From assembly GCA_903828455.1 (NCBI GenBank), contig CAIKMJ010000022.1, positions 1 through 64,000 of the forward strand: 64,000 nucleotides of DNA, given 5' to 3'. Both the position numbers and the translations under genes were made by a program. Origin of the DNA: an uncultured Acidobacteriia bacterium. GTDB lineage: Bacteria > Acidobacteriota > Terriglobia > Bryobacterales > Bryobacteraceae. The notes beneath the pieces are model-generated. The model was given only the letters and a program-made list of their open reading frames with translations. It was not told the DNA's origin and did not search any database. Every line of letters starts with the position of its first letter. Within the stretch, counting starts at the first letter, position 1. Of the stretch, positions 36,617 through 46,415 are shown piece after piece.

Positions 36617-37450
36617 TTACCGCATGCGCGCGGCGTCGACTTTGATCGTCTGCGCCAGCTGATACGCCTGGCTCTTCACCGAACTCGCCAGCGCGGCGGC
36701 CTGGTCGGCGTACTTCTGCCCTTCCAGCACCTGCGCCTTGTTCAACGCCGTGCGGCCCAGTTGATAATTCGACATTCCGAGGTAGTACAAAGCCCGGGCG
36801 AGGCGTTCGTTGTCTCCGGAAAGGCTCGGCAACGCGGTGCGAAGTTCCTTGTTGCATTCGAAGAACTGGTTCTTGGCTCCGTAAACCATGCCGGCAATGT
36901 AGTGCATGCCATTCAGGTTCATGCCTTCCGGCACCTTCGCCCTGGAAGCAATCGCGCGGCGAGCGTAGCCAAGCGCTTTGTCATTCGCCTGTTTGCCAAA
37001 GGCGTCGGAGGCGGCATAAGCCAGCAGGTAAATGTCTTCCGGGAAATTGTTGAGCGCCTTCTCGGCCGCCGGTCCGCCCTTTGCCGGACCCAGCGCAGCC
37101 AAATACGTCCCGTATCCGCTCAGCAGATATTCACTCTTCGGGCTGGCTTCTTCCAGCGCGCTGAACAGTTCCACTGTGACCGGCGCCGGTCCGGCTGCCG
37201 CCAGCGTGTAGAGCTGGTATTCAGCGTACCTGGAAAGCTCCTGGGCGTGCTTGACCGCGGCCGCGTCGCCATCCGGCCTGGCGGTGAGCTTCAGCAACTG
37301 CACGGCCAGCGGCTTGATATCCGCGGCGGGCTTCTTTTCTTCTATGGCCTTCTGCAGGTTCGTGTAAACAGTGTCGGGATCATCGTCGGCCGCCACCACA
37401 ACGTGCGAAAGCAACAGTGCGAGCGTCAGACCCATGAGCAGTCTTTTCAT
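36617..37450 (-). CDS. Exported TPR-like protein
   Basis: About 277 residues from ATG 37450, with CAGGAG upstream and a signal peptide (MKRLLMGLTLALLLSHVVVAAD). The rest is helical with TPR-like units (NLQKAIEEKKPAADIKPLAVQLLK; YLLAYAASDAFGKQANDKALGYARRAI; ALYYLGMSNYQLGRTALN). The frame is open further upstream, but that part has no ribosome site. Probably a periplasmic adaptor; no enzyme motif. Confidence 0.78.
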   Translation of the reverse strand: MKRLLMGLTLALLLSHVVVAADDDPDTVYTNLQKAIEEKKPAADIKPLAVQLLKLTARPDGDAAAVKHAQELSRYAEYQLYTLAAAGPAPVTVELFSALEEASPKSEYLLSGYGTYLAALGPAKGGPAAEKALNNFPEDIYLLAYAASDAFGKQANDKALGYARRAIASRAKVPEGMNLNGMHYIAGMVYGAKNQFFECNKELRTALPSLSGDNERLARALYYLGMSNYQLGRTALNKAQVLEGQKYADQAAALASSVKSQAYQLAQTIKVDAARMR

Positions 37451-37641
37451 AGATACAAGTCTCCTGAATCCATAAATTATACGCCCGATTCCGTCCGGTT
37501 GCAGGGCCCCGCGAGCCGCCCGGGAAACCCCGCCGATCGCCTTTGCTACAGTCACTGTTTTGGGCGTGGCCGGCCGATTGCGCGATACCGAATATCGCCG
37601 GGATGCACCGCCCGCGCCGGGCGCCGGAGAAAAGGACTGGC

Positions 37642-38955
37642 ATGCGGAGATTTCTCTTACGCGCCGCTTCGGCGCCTGCGGTCATCGTCGCGGTTTCGCT
37701 CGCTGTCCGTCTGTGGTCGCTGTTCGGCTACACGTCGCACCACCTGCACCAGGCGCTCGGCACAATTCCCTTCCTCTTCGAACCCGGCAACATCGCCTGG
37801 TCGCTGGCCAATGGCCACGGCTTCAGCTCACCCTTCCGCGTCGACACCGGTCCCACTGCGTGGATGACGCCCGCCTGGCCCGCCCTGCTCGCGGCCATCT
37901 TCCGCATCTTCGGCAACTACACGTATCCGGCCTTTCTCGCCGCTGCCGGCGTCAATGTCGCATTCTCCGCCCTCACGTGCCTGCCCATGTACTTCGCGGG
38001 CGAGCGCATTGGAGGCCGCCGGGCCGGCGCCGCCGCCGCCTGGCTCTGGGCCATCTTCCCGACCGCCATCGTTGTTCCATACGAATCCTTGTGGGACACC
38101 TCAAGCGCTGCTCTGCTGATGGCGATGCTCCTCTGGTCCACGCTGGCCATCGCCGATTCCAGGCACTCCGGCCGTACCTTCGCCTGGTACACCTACGGCC
38201 TGCTGTGGGGCGCTGCAATCATGACGAGCGCCAGTCTTGCCTCTTTGCTCCCTTTCCTGATCGGATGGGCGGCCTGGCGATCCGGCGCACTCACGCCTCG
38301 CTCCTTTGAAAAGTTCGAAAAGCCCTGCCTCGCCGCCGGCATCGCCGTTCTCTGCTGCCTCCCGTGGACTGTCCGCAATTACGCGCGCTTTCACGAACTC
38401 GTTCCCCTGCGTTCGGTGATGGGCGTTTCCCTGTTCGTTGGCAACAACGACCATGCCGATGGCGTCAACACCGCCGGCCTCCATCCCATCTCCAATCAGA
38501 CGGAGCGCAACCGCTACATCGAGCTGGGCGAAATCGCTTACATGGCGGAAAAGCGCGACGAAGCCCTCGCCTATATGGCATCGCATCCGGCCCGGACAAT
38601 GCAGCTCACCGCCGCTCGCTTTCTTGCCGTCTGGACCGGCGGCAGCATCGATGCGTTCGGCGATTTTCAGCGCGGCTCGCCATGGAGCCGCTGGGTCATC
38701 TTCTGCGAGCTGGCTGCAACGTGTGCCGCCCTTACCGGCATCGTACTGCTGCTTCGGCGACGTCACCCCATGGCCTTCCCGCTGATCGCCACCGTTGTCG
38801 TTTTTCCGCTACCTTACTACATAACGATTGCCCCCGCGCGCTACCGTCATCCGCTCGAACCCGCCCTCCTGCTGCTCGCGGCCGCGGCAGCGATGCTCAT
38901 CTGTCAAACTGGTGAAAGCGTCCCCGCTCCGGCGGGCCGGAAGACCATTGTTTAG
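37642..38955 (+). CDS. Membrane glycosyltransferase-like protein (GT39/ArnT-like)
   Basis: About 437 residues from ATG 37642 with AAGGA upstream. Roughly ten hydrophobic helices. The first periplasmic loop has the acidic/His-containing stretch FLFEPGNIAWSLANGHGFSS and PTAWMTPAWPALLAAIFRIFG, as in PMT/ArnT-type glycosyltransferases that use polyprenyl-linked sugars. A catalytic Asp near the N-terminus, usual in PMT, is replaced here by Glu or absent, so the assignment to family rather than activity is safer. It lies 26 bp upstream of the flavoprotein gene. Confidence 0.7.
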   Translation: MRRFLLRAASAPAVIVAVSLAVRLWSLFGYTSHHLHQALGTIPFLFEPGNIAWSLANGHGFSSPFRVDTGPTAWMTPAWPALLAAIFRIFGNYTYPAFLAAAGVNVAFSALTCLPMYFAGERIGGRRAGAAAAWLWAIFPTAIVVPYESLWDTSSAALLMAMLLWSTLAIADSRHSGRTFAWYTYGLLWGAAIMTSASLASLLPFLIGWAAWRSGALTPRSFEKFEKPCLAAGIAVLCCLPWTVRNYARFHELVPLRSVMGVSLFVGNNDHADGVNTAGLHPISNQTERNRYIELGEIAYMAEKRDEALAYMASHPARTMQLTAARFLAVWTGGSIDAFGDFQRGSPWSRWVIFCELAATCAALTGIVLLLRRRHPMAFPLIATVVVFPLPYYITIAPARYRHPLEPALLLLAAAAAMLICQTGESVPAPAGRKTIV

Positions 38956-38981
38956 TTACATTTGTTCAGTGACATTGTCCA

Positions 38982-41900
38982 GTGAATAAGCCAACTGAAT
39001 CGCCGCAACGCCCGACCCTCGCTCTCTCGTTCGGGCTCGCATTTGAGGACCTCTACTGCCGCGAAGGCCTCGAGAAAATCGATGCCGCCTTCCGCGCCGC
39101 GCTGCGCGCCGCCGATGTGTCGCTCGACGATCGGCTTGCCTCCGCGCGCGCCGACGCCGGCTCATCCCTCGCGGCCAAACAACGCTCCGAACTCATCGTT
39201 GAACTCGCCCCGCACGTGGAAGACTTCATCGGCGATCTTTTCCAGATCGGCCCCGAGCTGCGCGCCCTCACCGCACAGCATCACGATCTCGCCTCGCTCT
39301 ACTCCGTGAAGCGCCGCTTCGTGCAGAAAAAAGCGCTCACCGGCATGACGGCCGAGAAGGCCGCGGCCATCGACGGTCCCGCCGCCCGCGCCGCGCTCGA
39401 AGCTCTTTTCGGTGGCCCCGTAACGGAAGACAGCTTCGTCGCCCACGTCTCAATCTGGATCGACGCGGAAGGTGAATTCCCCGAACAACTCGCCATCGCC
39501 CAGCGTTATGCCGCCTGGGCTGCGCTCGCTCCCGCCGGTCACGCAGTGCGCGCCGAAGGTGTCCTGTTCCGCACGCCGCACAAGCACGACCCGCAACATC
39601 TGGTGCCATCCACGCCGACCGAAAGCAACGGCCTCGTTCAGCTGCAATACACCGCCGATCTCTGGCGCGATCGCGACGGCTTCGGCGCAACCGACTCCAG
39701 CCCCGCGCTTCGCTCGGCGCTCGACAACGCCAACTACTGCATCAAGTGCCACAACCAGGGCAAGGACAGCTGCTCGCACGGCCTGCAGGAAAAGGACAAC
39801 GGCTTCAAGTCCTCCGTCTTCGGCGTCACGCTCGCCGGCTGCCCGCTGGAAGAAAAAATCTCGGAGATGAATCTGGTGAAGAGCAACGGCAACCCCGTCG
39901 GCGCTCTTGCCATCGTCACCGTCGACAACCCCATGACGGCCGGCACAGGCCACCGCATCTGCAACGACTGCATGAAGGCCTGCATTTATCAGAAGCAGGA
40001 GCCGGTCGATATCCCGCAGATCGAATCGCGCACGCTGAAAGACGTCCTCGAACTCCCCTGGGGCTTCGAAATCTACAGCCTCCTCACACGCTGGAATCCG
40101 CTGAACTTCGGCCGCCCGTTCCCGCGCCCGGCCACCGGTAAAAAGGTTCTCGTCGTCGGACTCGGCCCCGCAGGCTACACGCTTTCGCATCATCTGATGA
40201 ACGACGGCCACACCGTCATCGCCGTCGATGGCCTCAAGATCGAACCGCTCGACGGCGAACTCAGCGGCGTCGACCTGCACGGCAACCGCGTCGCGTTCCG
40301 GCCCATCCACACCATCACCGATATCTACGAGCGTCTCGACGAGCGCATCATGGCGGGCTTCGGCGGCGTCGCCGAGTACGGCATCACCGTCCGCTGGAAC
40401 AAAAACTTCCTGAAGGTGATCCGCCTGCTGCTGGAGCGCCGCGCCGAATTCGCATTGTTCGGCGGCGTGCGTTTCGGCGGCGCCCTCACCATCGACAGCG
40501 CCTTTGAGCTGGGCTTCGATCACGTCGCGCTCTGCACCGGCGCCGGCCGCCCCACCATCGTCCCCATGAAGAACGGCCTCGCCCGCGGCGTGCGCCAGGC
40601 GTCGGATCTGCTGATGGCCCTGCAGCTCACCGGCGCGGCCAAAGCGGAGTCGCTCGCCAGCTTCCAGTTGCGCATGCCGATCGTCGTCATCGGCGGCGGC
40701 CTCACTGCAATCGACACCGCGACCGAGTCCATGGCGTATTACGTGGTGCAGGTGGAACGCTTCCTCAACCGCTTTGAAGCGCTCGGCGAAGTCTTCACGT
40801 GGACCGGCGAAGAGGCCGAAATCGCCAATGAATTTCTGGATCACGGCCGCGCCATTCGCGCCGAACGCGCCGCCGCCGCCCGCGAGGGCCGCGCGCCGCG
40901 CTTTATCGATCTGCTGCACGCCTGGGGCGGCGTCACTATGGCGTACCGCCGCCGCCTGATCGACGCGCCCAGCTACACGCTCAATCACGAAGAAGTCGCC
41001 AAGGCGTTTGAAGAAGGCGTGCGTTTCGCCGAATGCCTGTCGCCCGAAGAAGTGGTGCTCGATGCTACCGGCGCCGCCGCCGCCATTGTTCTGCAGAAGT
41101 TTGAGTTCAATGCGGAGACCGGCAAGATGAACGCCACCGGTGAATCCGTCACGCTGCCCGCGCGCACCGTACTGGTGGCCGCCGGCACGCAGCCGAACAC
41201 GGTTCTTGCCAGTGAAGACGGCCACAACCTTAAGCTTGATGGCCGCTACTTCCAGGCGTACGACGAGTCCGGTAACCCGGTGAAGCCGGAGCATTGCTCC
41301 AAGCCCGGCGCCGCCAGCGTCCTCGTTTCACTCCGCCCCGATGGAGGCGCCGTCAGCTTTTTCGGCGACCTGCATCCGTCCTGGGCCGGCAACGTCGTCC
41401 GCGCCATGGGCAGCGCCAAGCGCGGCCACCCCGTCGTATCGCAAATGCTCGCCCGCCGCGAATCTTCCGGCCCGGCGCACGCGGAACTCACTGCGCGTTT
41501 CAACGATGAGCTTCGCGCCAACGTGCAGAGCGTCACCCGCCTCGCGCCCGGCATCGTTGAAATCGTGGTGCGCGCCCCCATGGCCGCCCGCGCTTTCCAG
41601 CCCGGCCAGTTCTATCGTCTGCAGAATTTTGAAACTCTGGCGCCGCACGCTCCCGGTTCCGTTCCGGCGTCGGGACGGACCACCGTCCTTGCCATGGAAG
41701 GCCTCCCGCTTACCGCCGTTTCCGTGGATCGCGAAGCGGGTCTGGTCACCGCCCTTGTGTTCGAAGACGGCGGGGCTTCCGACCTTTGCAGTCTCCTGAA
41801 ACCGGGCGAGCCTGTCGTGCTGATGGGCCCCACCGGTACTGCCTGCGATACTGCCGAGCGAAAGACCGTTCTTCTCGCCGGCGAAGGTTTTGGCAACTCC

Positions 41901-42527
41901 GTTCTGGTCTCGCTCGGAAGAAAGCTGCGCGACGCCGGCTCCAGGGTTCTCTTTTTCGCCGCTTACGCCACTCCCGCCGAGCGCTGCAAAGCGGAGGAGA
42001 TCGAAAGTGCCGCCGACGCCGTGGTCTGGGTCAGCGGCGCCGCCCCCGGCTTCACCCCCGCGCGTCCGCAGGACAGCGCTTTTGTGGGCGATGTCGTTCA
42101 GGCGATTCAGAATTACGGGGCCGGCGTGCCGGGTTCCGCCGCTATCCCGCTCGCCGCGGTGGATCGTCTGATCGTTGTGGGACCGGATGCCATGATGGGC
42201 GCCCTCCAGCAGGCCCGCCACACCGTGCTCCGTCCGTATCTGAAACCGGATCATCAGGCCATCGGCAACATCAACTCTCCGATGCAGTGCATGATGAAGG
42301 AAATCTGTGCGCAGTGCCTCCAGGTCCACAAGGATCCGGCCACCGGCAAGGAGACGGTCGTCTACTCCTGCGTCAACCGGGACCAGGCACTGGATCTGGT
42401 CGATTTCGGCAACCTCCGCGCGCGGCTGTCACAAAACAGCGTGCAGGAAAAACTGACGAAACTCTGGATCGACCGTTCTCTCCGAAGTATCGGCGCTCGC
42501 GGCGAAAAGCAGCCGGCCGCCGTCTGA
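38982..42527 (+). CDS. Single-chain NfnSL-like Fe-S flavoprotein (GltD-like plus FNR/PyrK-like)
   Basis: 1181 residues starting at GTG; the ribosome site is weak. Order: unique helical N-domain (1-240), Cys clusters NYCIKCHNQGKDSC (about 250-264), GCPLEEKISEMN and HRICNDCMKACI (about 324-335) like GltD/NfnB Fe-S domains, Rossmann FAD site VLVVGLGPAGYTLSHH (about 388) and NAD(P) site IVVIGGGLTAIDTATE (about 566), then a ferredoxin-reductase/PyrK-like module (about 835-1130; FQPGQFYRL, TVLLAGEGFGNSVL) ending in a 2Fe-2S site CMMKEICAQCLQVH...SCVN (about 1103-1130). This is both halves of NfnSL, reversed and fused. Reaction not known; electron bifurcation is only an inference. Confidence 0.78.
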   Translation: MNKPTESPQRPTLALSFGLAFEDLYCREGLEKIDAAFRAALRAADVSLDDRLASARADAGSSLAAKQRSELIVELAPHVEDFIGDLFQIGPELRALTAQHHDLASLYSVKRRFVQKKALTGMTAEKAAAIDGPAARAALEALFGGPVTEDSFVAHVSIWIDAEGEFPEQLAIAQRYAAWAALAPAGHAVRAEGVLFRTPHKHDPQHLVPSTPTESNGLVQLQYTADLWRDRDGFGATDSSPALRSALDNANYCIKCHNQGKDSCSHGLQEKDNGFKSSVFGVTLAGCPLEEKISEMNLVKSNGNPVGALAIVTVDNPMTAGTGHRICNDCMKACIYQKQEPVDIPQIESRTLKDVLELPWGFEIYSLLTRWNPLNFGRPFPRPATGKKVLVVGLGPAGYTLSHHLMNDGHTVIAVDGLKIEPLDGELSGVDLHGNRVAFRPIHTITDIYERLDERIMAGFGGVAEYGITVRWNKNFLKVIRLLLERRAEFALFGGVRFGGALTIDSAFELGFDHVALCTGAGRPTIVPMKNGLARGVRQASDLLMALQLTGAAKAESLASFQLRMPIVVIGGGLTAIDTATESMAYYVVQVERFLNRFEALGEVFTWTGEEAEIANEFLDHGRAIRAERAAAAREGRAPRFIDLLHAWGGVTMAYRRRLIDAPSYTLNHEEVAKAFEEGVRFAECLSPEEVVLDATGAAAAIVLQKFEFNAETGKMNATGESVTLPARTVLVAAGTQPNTVLASEDGHNLKLDGRYFQAYDESGNPVKPEHCSKPGAASVLVSLRPDGGAVSFFGDLHPSWAGNVVRAMGSAKRGHPVVSQMLARRESSGPAHAELTARFNDELRANVQSVTRLAPGIVEIVVRAPMAARAFQPGQFYRLQNFETLAPHAPGSVPASGRTTVLAMEGLPLTAVSVDREAGLVTALVFEDGGASDLCSLLKPGEPVVLMGPTGTACDTAERKTVLLAGEGFGNSVLVSLGRKLRDAGSRVLFFAAYATPAERCKAEEIESAADAVVWVSGAAPGFTPARPQDSAFVGDVVQAIQNYGAGVPGSAAIPLAAVDRLIVVGPDAMMGALQQARHTVLRPYLKPDHQAIGNINSPMQCMMKEICAQCLQVHKDPATGKETVVYSCVNRDQALDLVDFGNLRARLSQNSVQEKLTKLWIDRSLRSIGARGEKQPAAV

Positions 42528-42551
42528 GCAGCGCGCTCTGCGGTCCGCCGG

Positions 42552-45005
42552 TCAGGACGCCGCGGCAACCTGCGGCGGCGTAACGGCCGGTTCGGGCACG
42601 CCGGCACCGCGCTCGCGCTTGCGCATGCGCTTGCCCTTGTACATCCGGCGATCGGCTTCCGCCAGCAGGGCCTCGGCATCGCTGCCGTCCTGCGGATAAA
42701 CCGCCACGCCGACGCTCATCGACAGCGCGCTCGGCTCCGGCGTCGCATCGCCCGCCTCCCGCGCAACGGCCCGCATGCGGTCGATGGTCTCTTCCAGGTC
42801 GTCCACGCCGGCGCCGGAAATCAGCACCACGAATTCGTCCCCGCCCATGCGCGCCACATAATCGCTTGCGCCGCACTGCTCGCGCAGCTTGTGGGCGATG
42901 CTGCGCAGAACCTTGTTGCCGACCAGATGGCCGAAACGGTCGTTGACCTGTTTGAATCCGTCGAGGTCGCACACCACCACCGCCAGCGGCGAGCCCACCC
43001 GCTGCGCCCGCGCCACTTCGTTGTCGAGTGACAGGAACAGCGACCGTGCGTTCGGCAGATTCGTCAGATAGTCCGTCGTGATCGAGGTCTCGAGCAGCCG
43101 GTGCGTCAGAGCGTTTTCGATGGCCAGCGCAACCTTCGGGCTGATGGCCAGCAGGATGCGCAGATTCTCCTTGCTGAACGCGTCACGCTCCGCCCGGTAC
43201 AGCGCCATCACGCCGATGGGCCCGTTCACCCCGTTCAGCGGCACCGCCAGCGCCGACCGCAGCGTGCTGTACTTGGTCGGATCGTTCAGATACCCTGCCT
43301 CCACCGACGGATTGCCGTTCAGCAGCGGCTTGTTGTTTTCCGCCACCCAGCCCGACAGCCCCTGCCCCACCGGAATCTCCAGCGACGTGAAGAGCCGCAG
43401 GTTCTCGCCGCTTACGTATTCCGGCGTCAGCTTTTCGTCCCGCCGGATGTAAATCGCAATCGTCTCGTACGGGATCAGCCGCTTCAGCCGCACGCCCACA
43501 AACGCCAGCGCCTCCTGCAGACTCAGCGAGTTGCCCAGATCCTGCGTCAGCTCGTACAGCATCTGCGCTTCCTGCGTGGCGGCCGCAATTGACGACAGCG
43601 GATCGAGAGCCGTCTCCGCCGACAGCGGCGCCAGATCCATATCCGTGGATTCCTCGAAGCCCGTTGCCGGCGCCAGCCCGCGCTCCACCTTCACATCCAT
43701 GGAAAGCCGCAGTTTGACCTTATCTCCGCCCGCGCTCAGCGCCAGCCGTTCCAGTTCCACGTAACGCCGCCGCAGAATATCCACCACCAGAGGATCGAAA
43801 CTCTTGCCCGATTCCCCGATCACAATATCCATCGCCTGATCGAGCGGCAGCGCCTTGCGGTACTGACGGTCCGAAGCCAGCGCATCGAGGCAATCGACCG
43901 TCGAGAGAATGCGCGCCCCGATCGGAATCTCCTCGCCCGCGAGGCCGAACGGATACCCCGAGCCGTCCCACTTTTCGTGATGCGCCCGCACGATCGGCAC
44001 CACCGGATACGGGAATTTCACTTCCTCCAGAATCTCCGCCCCCACCAGCGGATGAATCTTCATCTTTTCGAACTCTTCCGGCGTCAGCCGCCCCGGCTTG
44101 GAAATAATATGCTCCGGCACCGCCAGCTTGCCGATATCGTGCAGCAACGCCGCCGCCTGCAGGGCATCCAGTTCGTTCTGCCCGAGGCCGATCTCTTTGC
44201 CGATCTCCGTCGCATACACCCGTACCCGCTGCAGATGATCGTGCGTCGTGGTGTCTTTGGCCTCAATAGCAAGCGCCAGAGCTTCGATCGTTCTCAGGTG
44301 CAGCCCCGCGATCTCTTCCACGTGCAGCTTGTCTTTTTCCAGCCGATCCAGATACATCTTGTAGGAGCGGTAGACAAAGTAAACCAGAGGGAACAGCACC
44401 AGCGCCGCGTGCCACGTTTCCTGCTTGCTCAGCACCACGATCAGCCACGCAACCGACGCCGCCGCCAGATGATACGGCAGCACCCAAAAGTAGGTGGCGT
44501 ACCAGGTGCGGTAAATGGAACGTCCCTCCGTCAGCGCAATAACGCCCGCCACCAGAGCCGTGTTGACCACGAAGTACGCCAGCGCCGCCGAGCCCAGCAG
44601 CAGCGGATGCAGCTCGCCCAGCGCCCGCCCCAGCGGCCCGTGGAACAGCGTATGCGCCGCCATGGCGGATAAACCCACCGAACAGGCGCTGAACGCCGTC
44701 TGGATCGTCTTCGGCTGCACGCGCGGCCGCCACACGCACTGCACGATTGTGCCCGCCACCGCCAGCACCATCGATTCCGGCAGGCTGAACTGCACCAGCC
44801 CCACCAGAATGAACAGGAAGTTCACCGACAGCGTCGCAAACACCATCGGCAGCCGAACTTTCAGCCCGGACGTCAGAATTGTAACGAGGAAATAGACCCA
44901 GAAGTGGAACGGATCATCCGGCCGGAACTGCAGCAACTGCGCGCCGAACGCGAAGATCCCTGTGCCGAGGATCAGCGCGATATATAACTTGGCACGAAGC
45001 GGCAT
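42552..45005 (-). CDS. Membrane HD-GYP/GAF/GGDEF c-di-GMP signalling protein
   Basis: 817 residues. About five to six membrane helices (1-210, MASE-like), then HD-GYP phosphodiesterase (about 240-400) with AALLHDIGKLAVPEHII, IVRAHHEKWDGSGYPFGL and ARILSTVDCLDALASDR; GAF domain (about 480-620); GGDEF (about 640-800) with NDRFGHLVGNKVL and RMGGDEFVVLIS. Both active sites look intact, so the protein could make and break c-di-GMP, with GAF as switch. The gene is divergent from a sigma-54 activator gene with 254 bp between starts. Confidence 0.94.
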   Translation of the reverse strand: MPLRAKLYIALILGTGIFAFGAQLLQFRPDDPFHFWVYFLVTILTSGLKVRLPMVFATLSVNFLFILVGLVQFSLPESMVLAVAGTIVQCVWRPRVQPKTIQTAFSACSVGLSAMAAHTLFHGPLGRALGELHPLLLGSAALAYFVVNTALVAGVIALTEGRSIYRTWYATYFWVLPYHLAAASVAWLIVVLSKQETWHAALVLFPLVYFVYRSYKMYLDRLEKDKLHVEEIAGLHLRTIEALALAIEAKDTTTHDHLQRVRVYATEIGKEIGLGQNELDALQAAALLHDIGKLAVPEHIISKPGRLTPEEFEKMKIHPLVGAEILEEVKFPYPVVPIVRAHHEKWDGSGYPFGLAGEEIPIGARILSTVDCLDALASDRQYRKALPLDQAMDIVIGESGKSFDPLVVDILRRRYVELERLALSAGGDKVKLRLSMDVKVERGLAPATGFEESTDMDLAPLSAETALDPLSSIAAATQEAQMLYELTQDLGNSLSLQEALAFVGVRLKRLIPYETIAIYIRRDEKLTPEYVSGENLRLFTSLEIPVGQGLSGWVAENNKPLLNGNPSVEAGYLNDPTKYSTLRSALAVPLNGVNGPIGVMALYRAERDAFSKENLRILLAISPKVALAIENALTHRLLETSITTDYLTNLPNARSLFLSLDNEVARAQRVGSPLAVVVCDLDGFKQVNDRFGHLVGNKVLRSIAHKLREQCGASDYVARMGGDEFVVLISGAGVDDLEETIDRMRAVAREAGDATPEPSALSMSVGVAVYPQDGSDAEALLAEADRRMYKGKRMRKRERGAGVPEPAVTPPQVAAAS

Positions 45006-45259
45006 CTGGAGACAGGTCTTGCCGGAATGGAAGCACGCGCAGTTCCTTTCCTGCTAACTAGTTTAAAACAAAATCGTTGACGTTGTATTCCGGCCACAAT
45101 CGTTATATGCCTGTGACAGAGCGGCACAACCAGGGTCATACCATTCGTTAACACTCGTGCCAGTTTGGCTCATTCTCTTTGGATAATGCGCCATCGCGCG
45201 CGCCCCGATTCGCCTCGTTGACCGAGGTTATTATTGACTTATCAGCAGGTTGGACCAAA
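45006..45259. promoter_or_regulatory. Divergent intergenic region between c-di-GMP sensor and sigma-54 activator
   Basis: A 254-bp region, AT-rich between 45050 and 45180 (TTTAAAACAAAATC near 45061). It must hold both promoters. TTG 45179 could begin a longer activator frame, but ATG 45260 with AGGTTGGA upstream is preferred. No correctly spaced GG/GC sigma-54 promoter was found. Confidence 0.4.
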
Positions 45260-46411
45260 ATGAAATTGGTTCATCCGACTGTGCAAAAAGCCCTCAAAGC
45301 AAGTGACGATTTGACGCCCTTCGCGTTCGACCTCCAGCGTCTCGGTCACGCCACCGCCCGTCCCGCGGCCCGTCCCGCCGCCCCGACCTACGAAGAATTT
45401 CTGGGGATGACAGCCATTGTGGCCGCCCCCTCCATGCGCCGGCTTTTTGCTCTTGCCGCCCGCGTCGCCCAAACCGGCAGCCCCGTGCTCATCACCGGCG
45501 AAAGCGGCACCGGCAAGGAACTGGTTGCCCGCGCCGTCCACCATTATTCCGAACGATCCGGCCGGCCATTCATCGACGTCAATTGCGCCGCGCTCCCCGA
45601 ACATCTCATGGAAAGCGAGCTCTTCGGCTACGAAAAGGGCGCCTTCAGCGGGGCCGAAGGTCAGAAAGCCGGCCTGTTCGAAGCCGCCCACAAAGGCTCT
45701 ATATTTCTCGATGAAATCGGCGAACTCGACAGCCGCATGCAGGCCAAGCTGCTTCGCGTCCTCGACGGCCAGTCCTACTTCCGCCTCGGCGGTTCCCGCA
45801 AAGTCGTCGCCGACGTCCGCATCGTCGCCGCCACCAACATCGATCTCGAATCCTCGGTCCGCACCGGAACCTTCCGCCACGACCTCTTCCACCGCCTCGA
45901 CGCCTTCCAGCTCCGCGTCCCCCCGCTGCGCGAACGCGTGGAGGACATCCACCCCCTCGCACTTTGGTTTCTCCGCGACACGGGCCTTTCGCTCAGCCCG
46001 GAAGCCGTCGCCATCCTGCAGGACTACGCCTGGCCGGGAAATATCCGCGAGCTGCGCAATGCCGTTCTCAAAGCGTCCATGAACGTAACCGGTGACGAGA
46101 TTCTCCCCTCCGATCTGCCCGTCAACCTCCTCCTCCGCCCCTCCGGCGAAGAAGACAGCCACTATTCGCTCGATGGACTCGAGCAACAGACCATCTGCCG
46201 CGTGCTCGCCCAGACCGGCGGCCACCAGCAGAAGGCCGCCGACCTGCTCGGCATCTCACGCCGCACTCTGATCCGCAAACTCAAGCTCTACCGCTCCCCA
46301 GCCCGCGCCGGAGAAAGCCTCGATCTGGTCGGCTCCGGAGCCGCCGGTTCGCGCTCCCCGGGCGCGGATCCAGCCATTGCCCGCCGTGCGCTCGACCGCG
46401 AATTAGCCTGA
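45260..46411 (+). CDS. Sigma-54-dependent transcription activator without receiver domain
   Basis: About 383 residues. A short N-terminus (1-50) leads to the AAA+ domain: Walker [13 protein letters not shown] (about 80-91), GAFSGA loop (GAFTGA variant, about 127-132, the sigma-54 contact), Walker [10 protein letters not shown], and [20 protein letters not shown]. The C-terminal Fis-type helix-turn-helix is [20 protein letters not shown]. No response-regulator or GAF input domain is present, so control must come from a partner or from expression. The AAA ATPase gene starts 4 bp after its stop. Confidence 0.92.
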   Translation: MKLVHPTVQKALKASDDLTPFAFDLQRLGHATARPAARPAAPTYEEFLGMTAIVAAPSMRRLFALAARVAQTGSPVLITGESGTGKELVARAVHHYSERSGRPFIDVNCAALPEHLMESELFGYEKGAFSGAEGQKAGLFEAAHKGSIFLDEIGELDSRMQAKLLRVLDGQSYFRLGGSRKVVADVRIVAATNIDLESSVRTGTFRHDLFHRLDAFQLRVPPLRERVEDIHPLALWFLRDTGLSLSPEAVAILQDYAWPGNIRELRNAVLKASMNVTGDEILPSDLPVNLLLRPSGEEDSHYSLDGLEQQTICRVLAQTGGHQQKAADLLGISRRTLIRKLKLYRSPARAGESLDLVGSGAAGSRSPGADPAIARRALDRELA

Positions 46412-46415
46412 CCCC

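Noticed and set aside
39450-41294. 614-residue minus-strand open frame
   Set aside because: Antisense to the NfnSL-like gene with no recognisable domain.
45165-45190. Possible sigma-54 promoter before the activator gene (TTGGCTCATTCTCTTTGG)
   Set aside because: The -24 GG is present but the -12 GC is missing at the required spacing.
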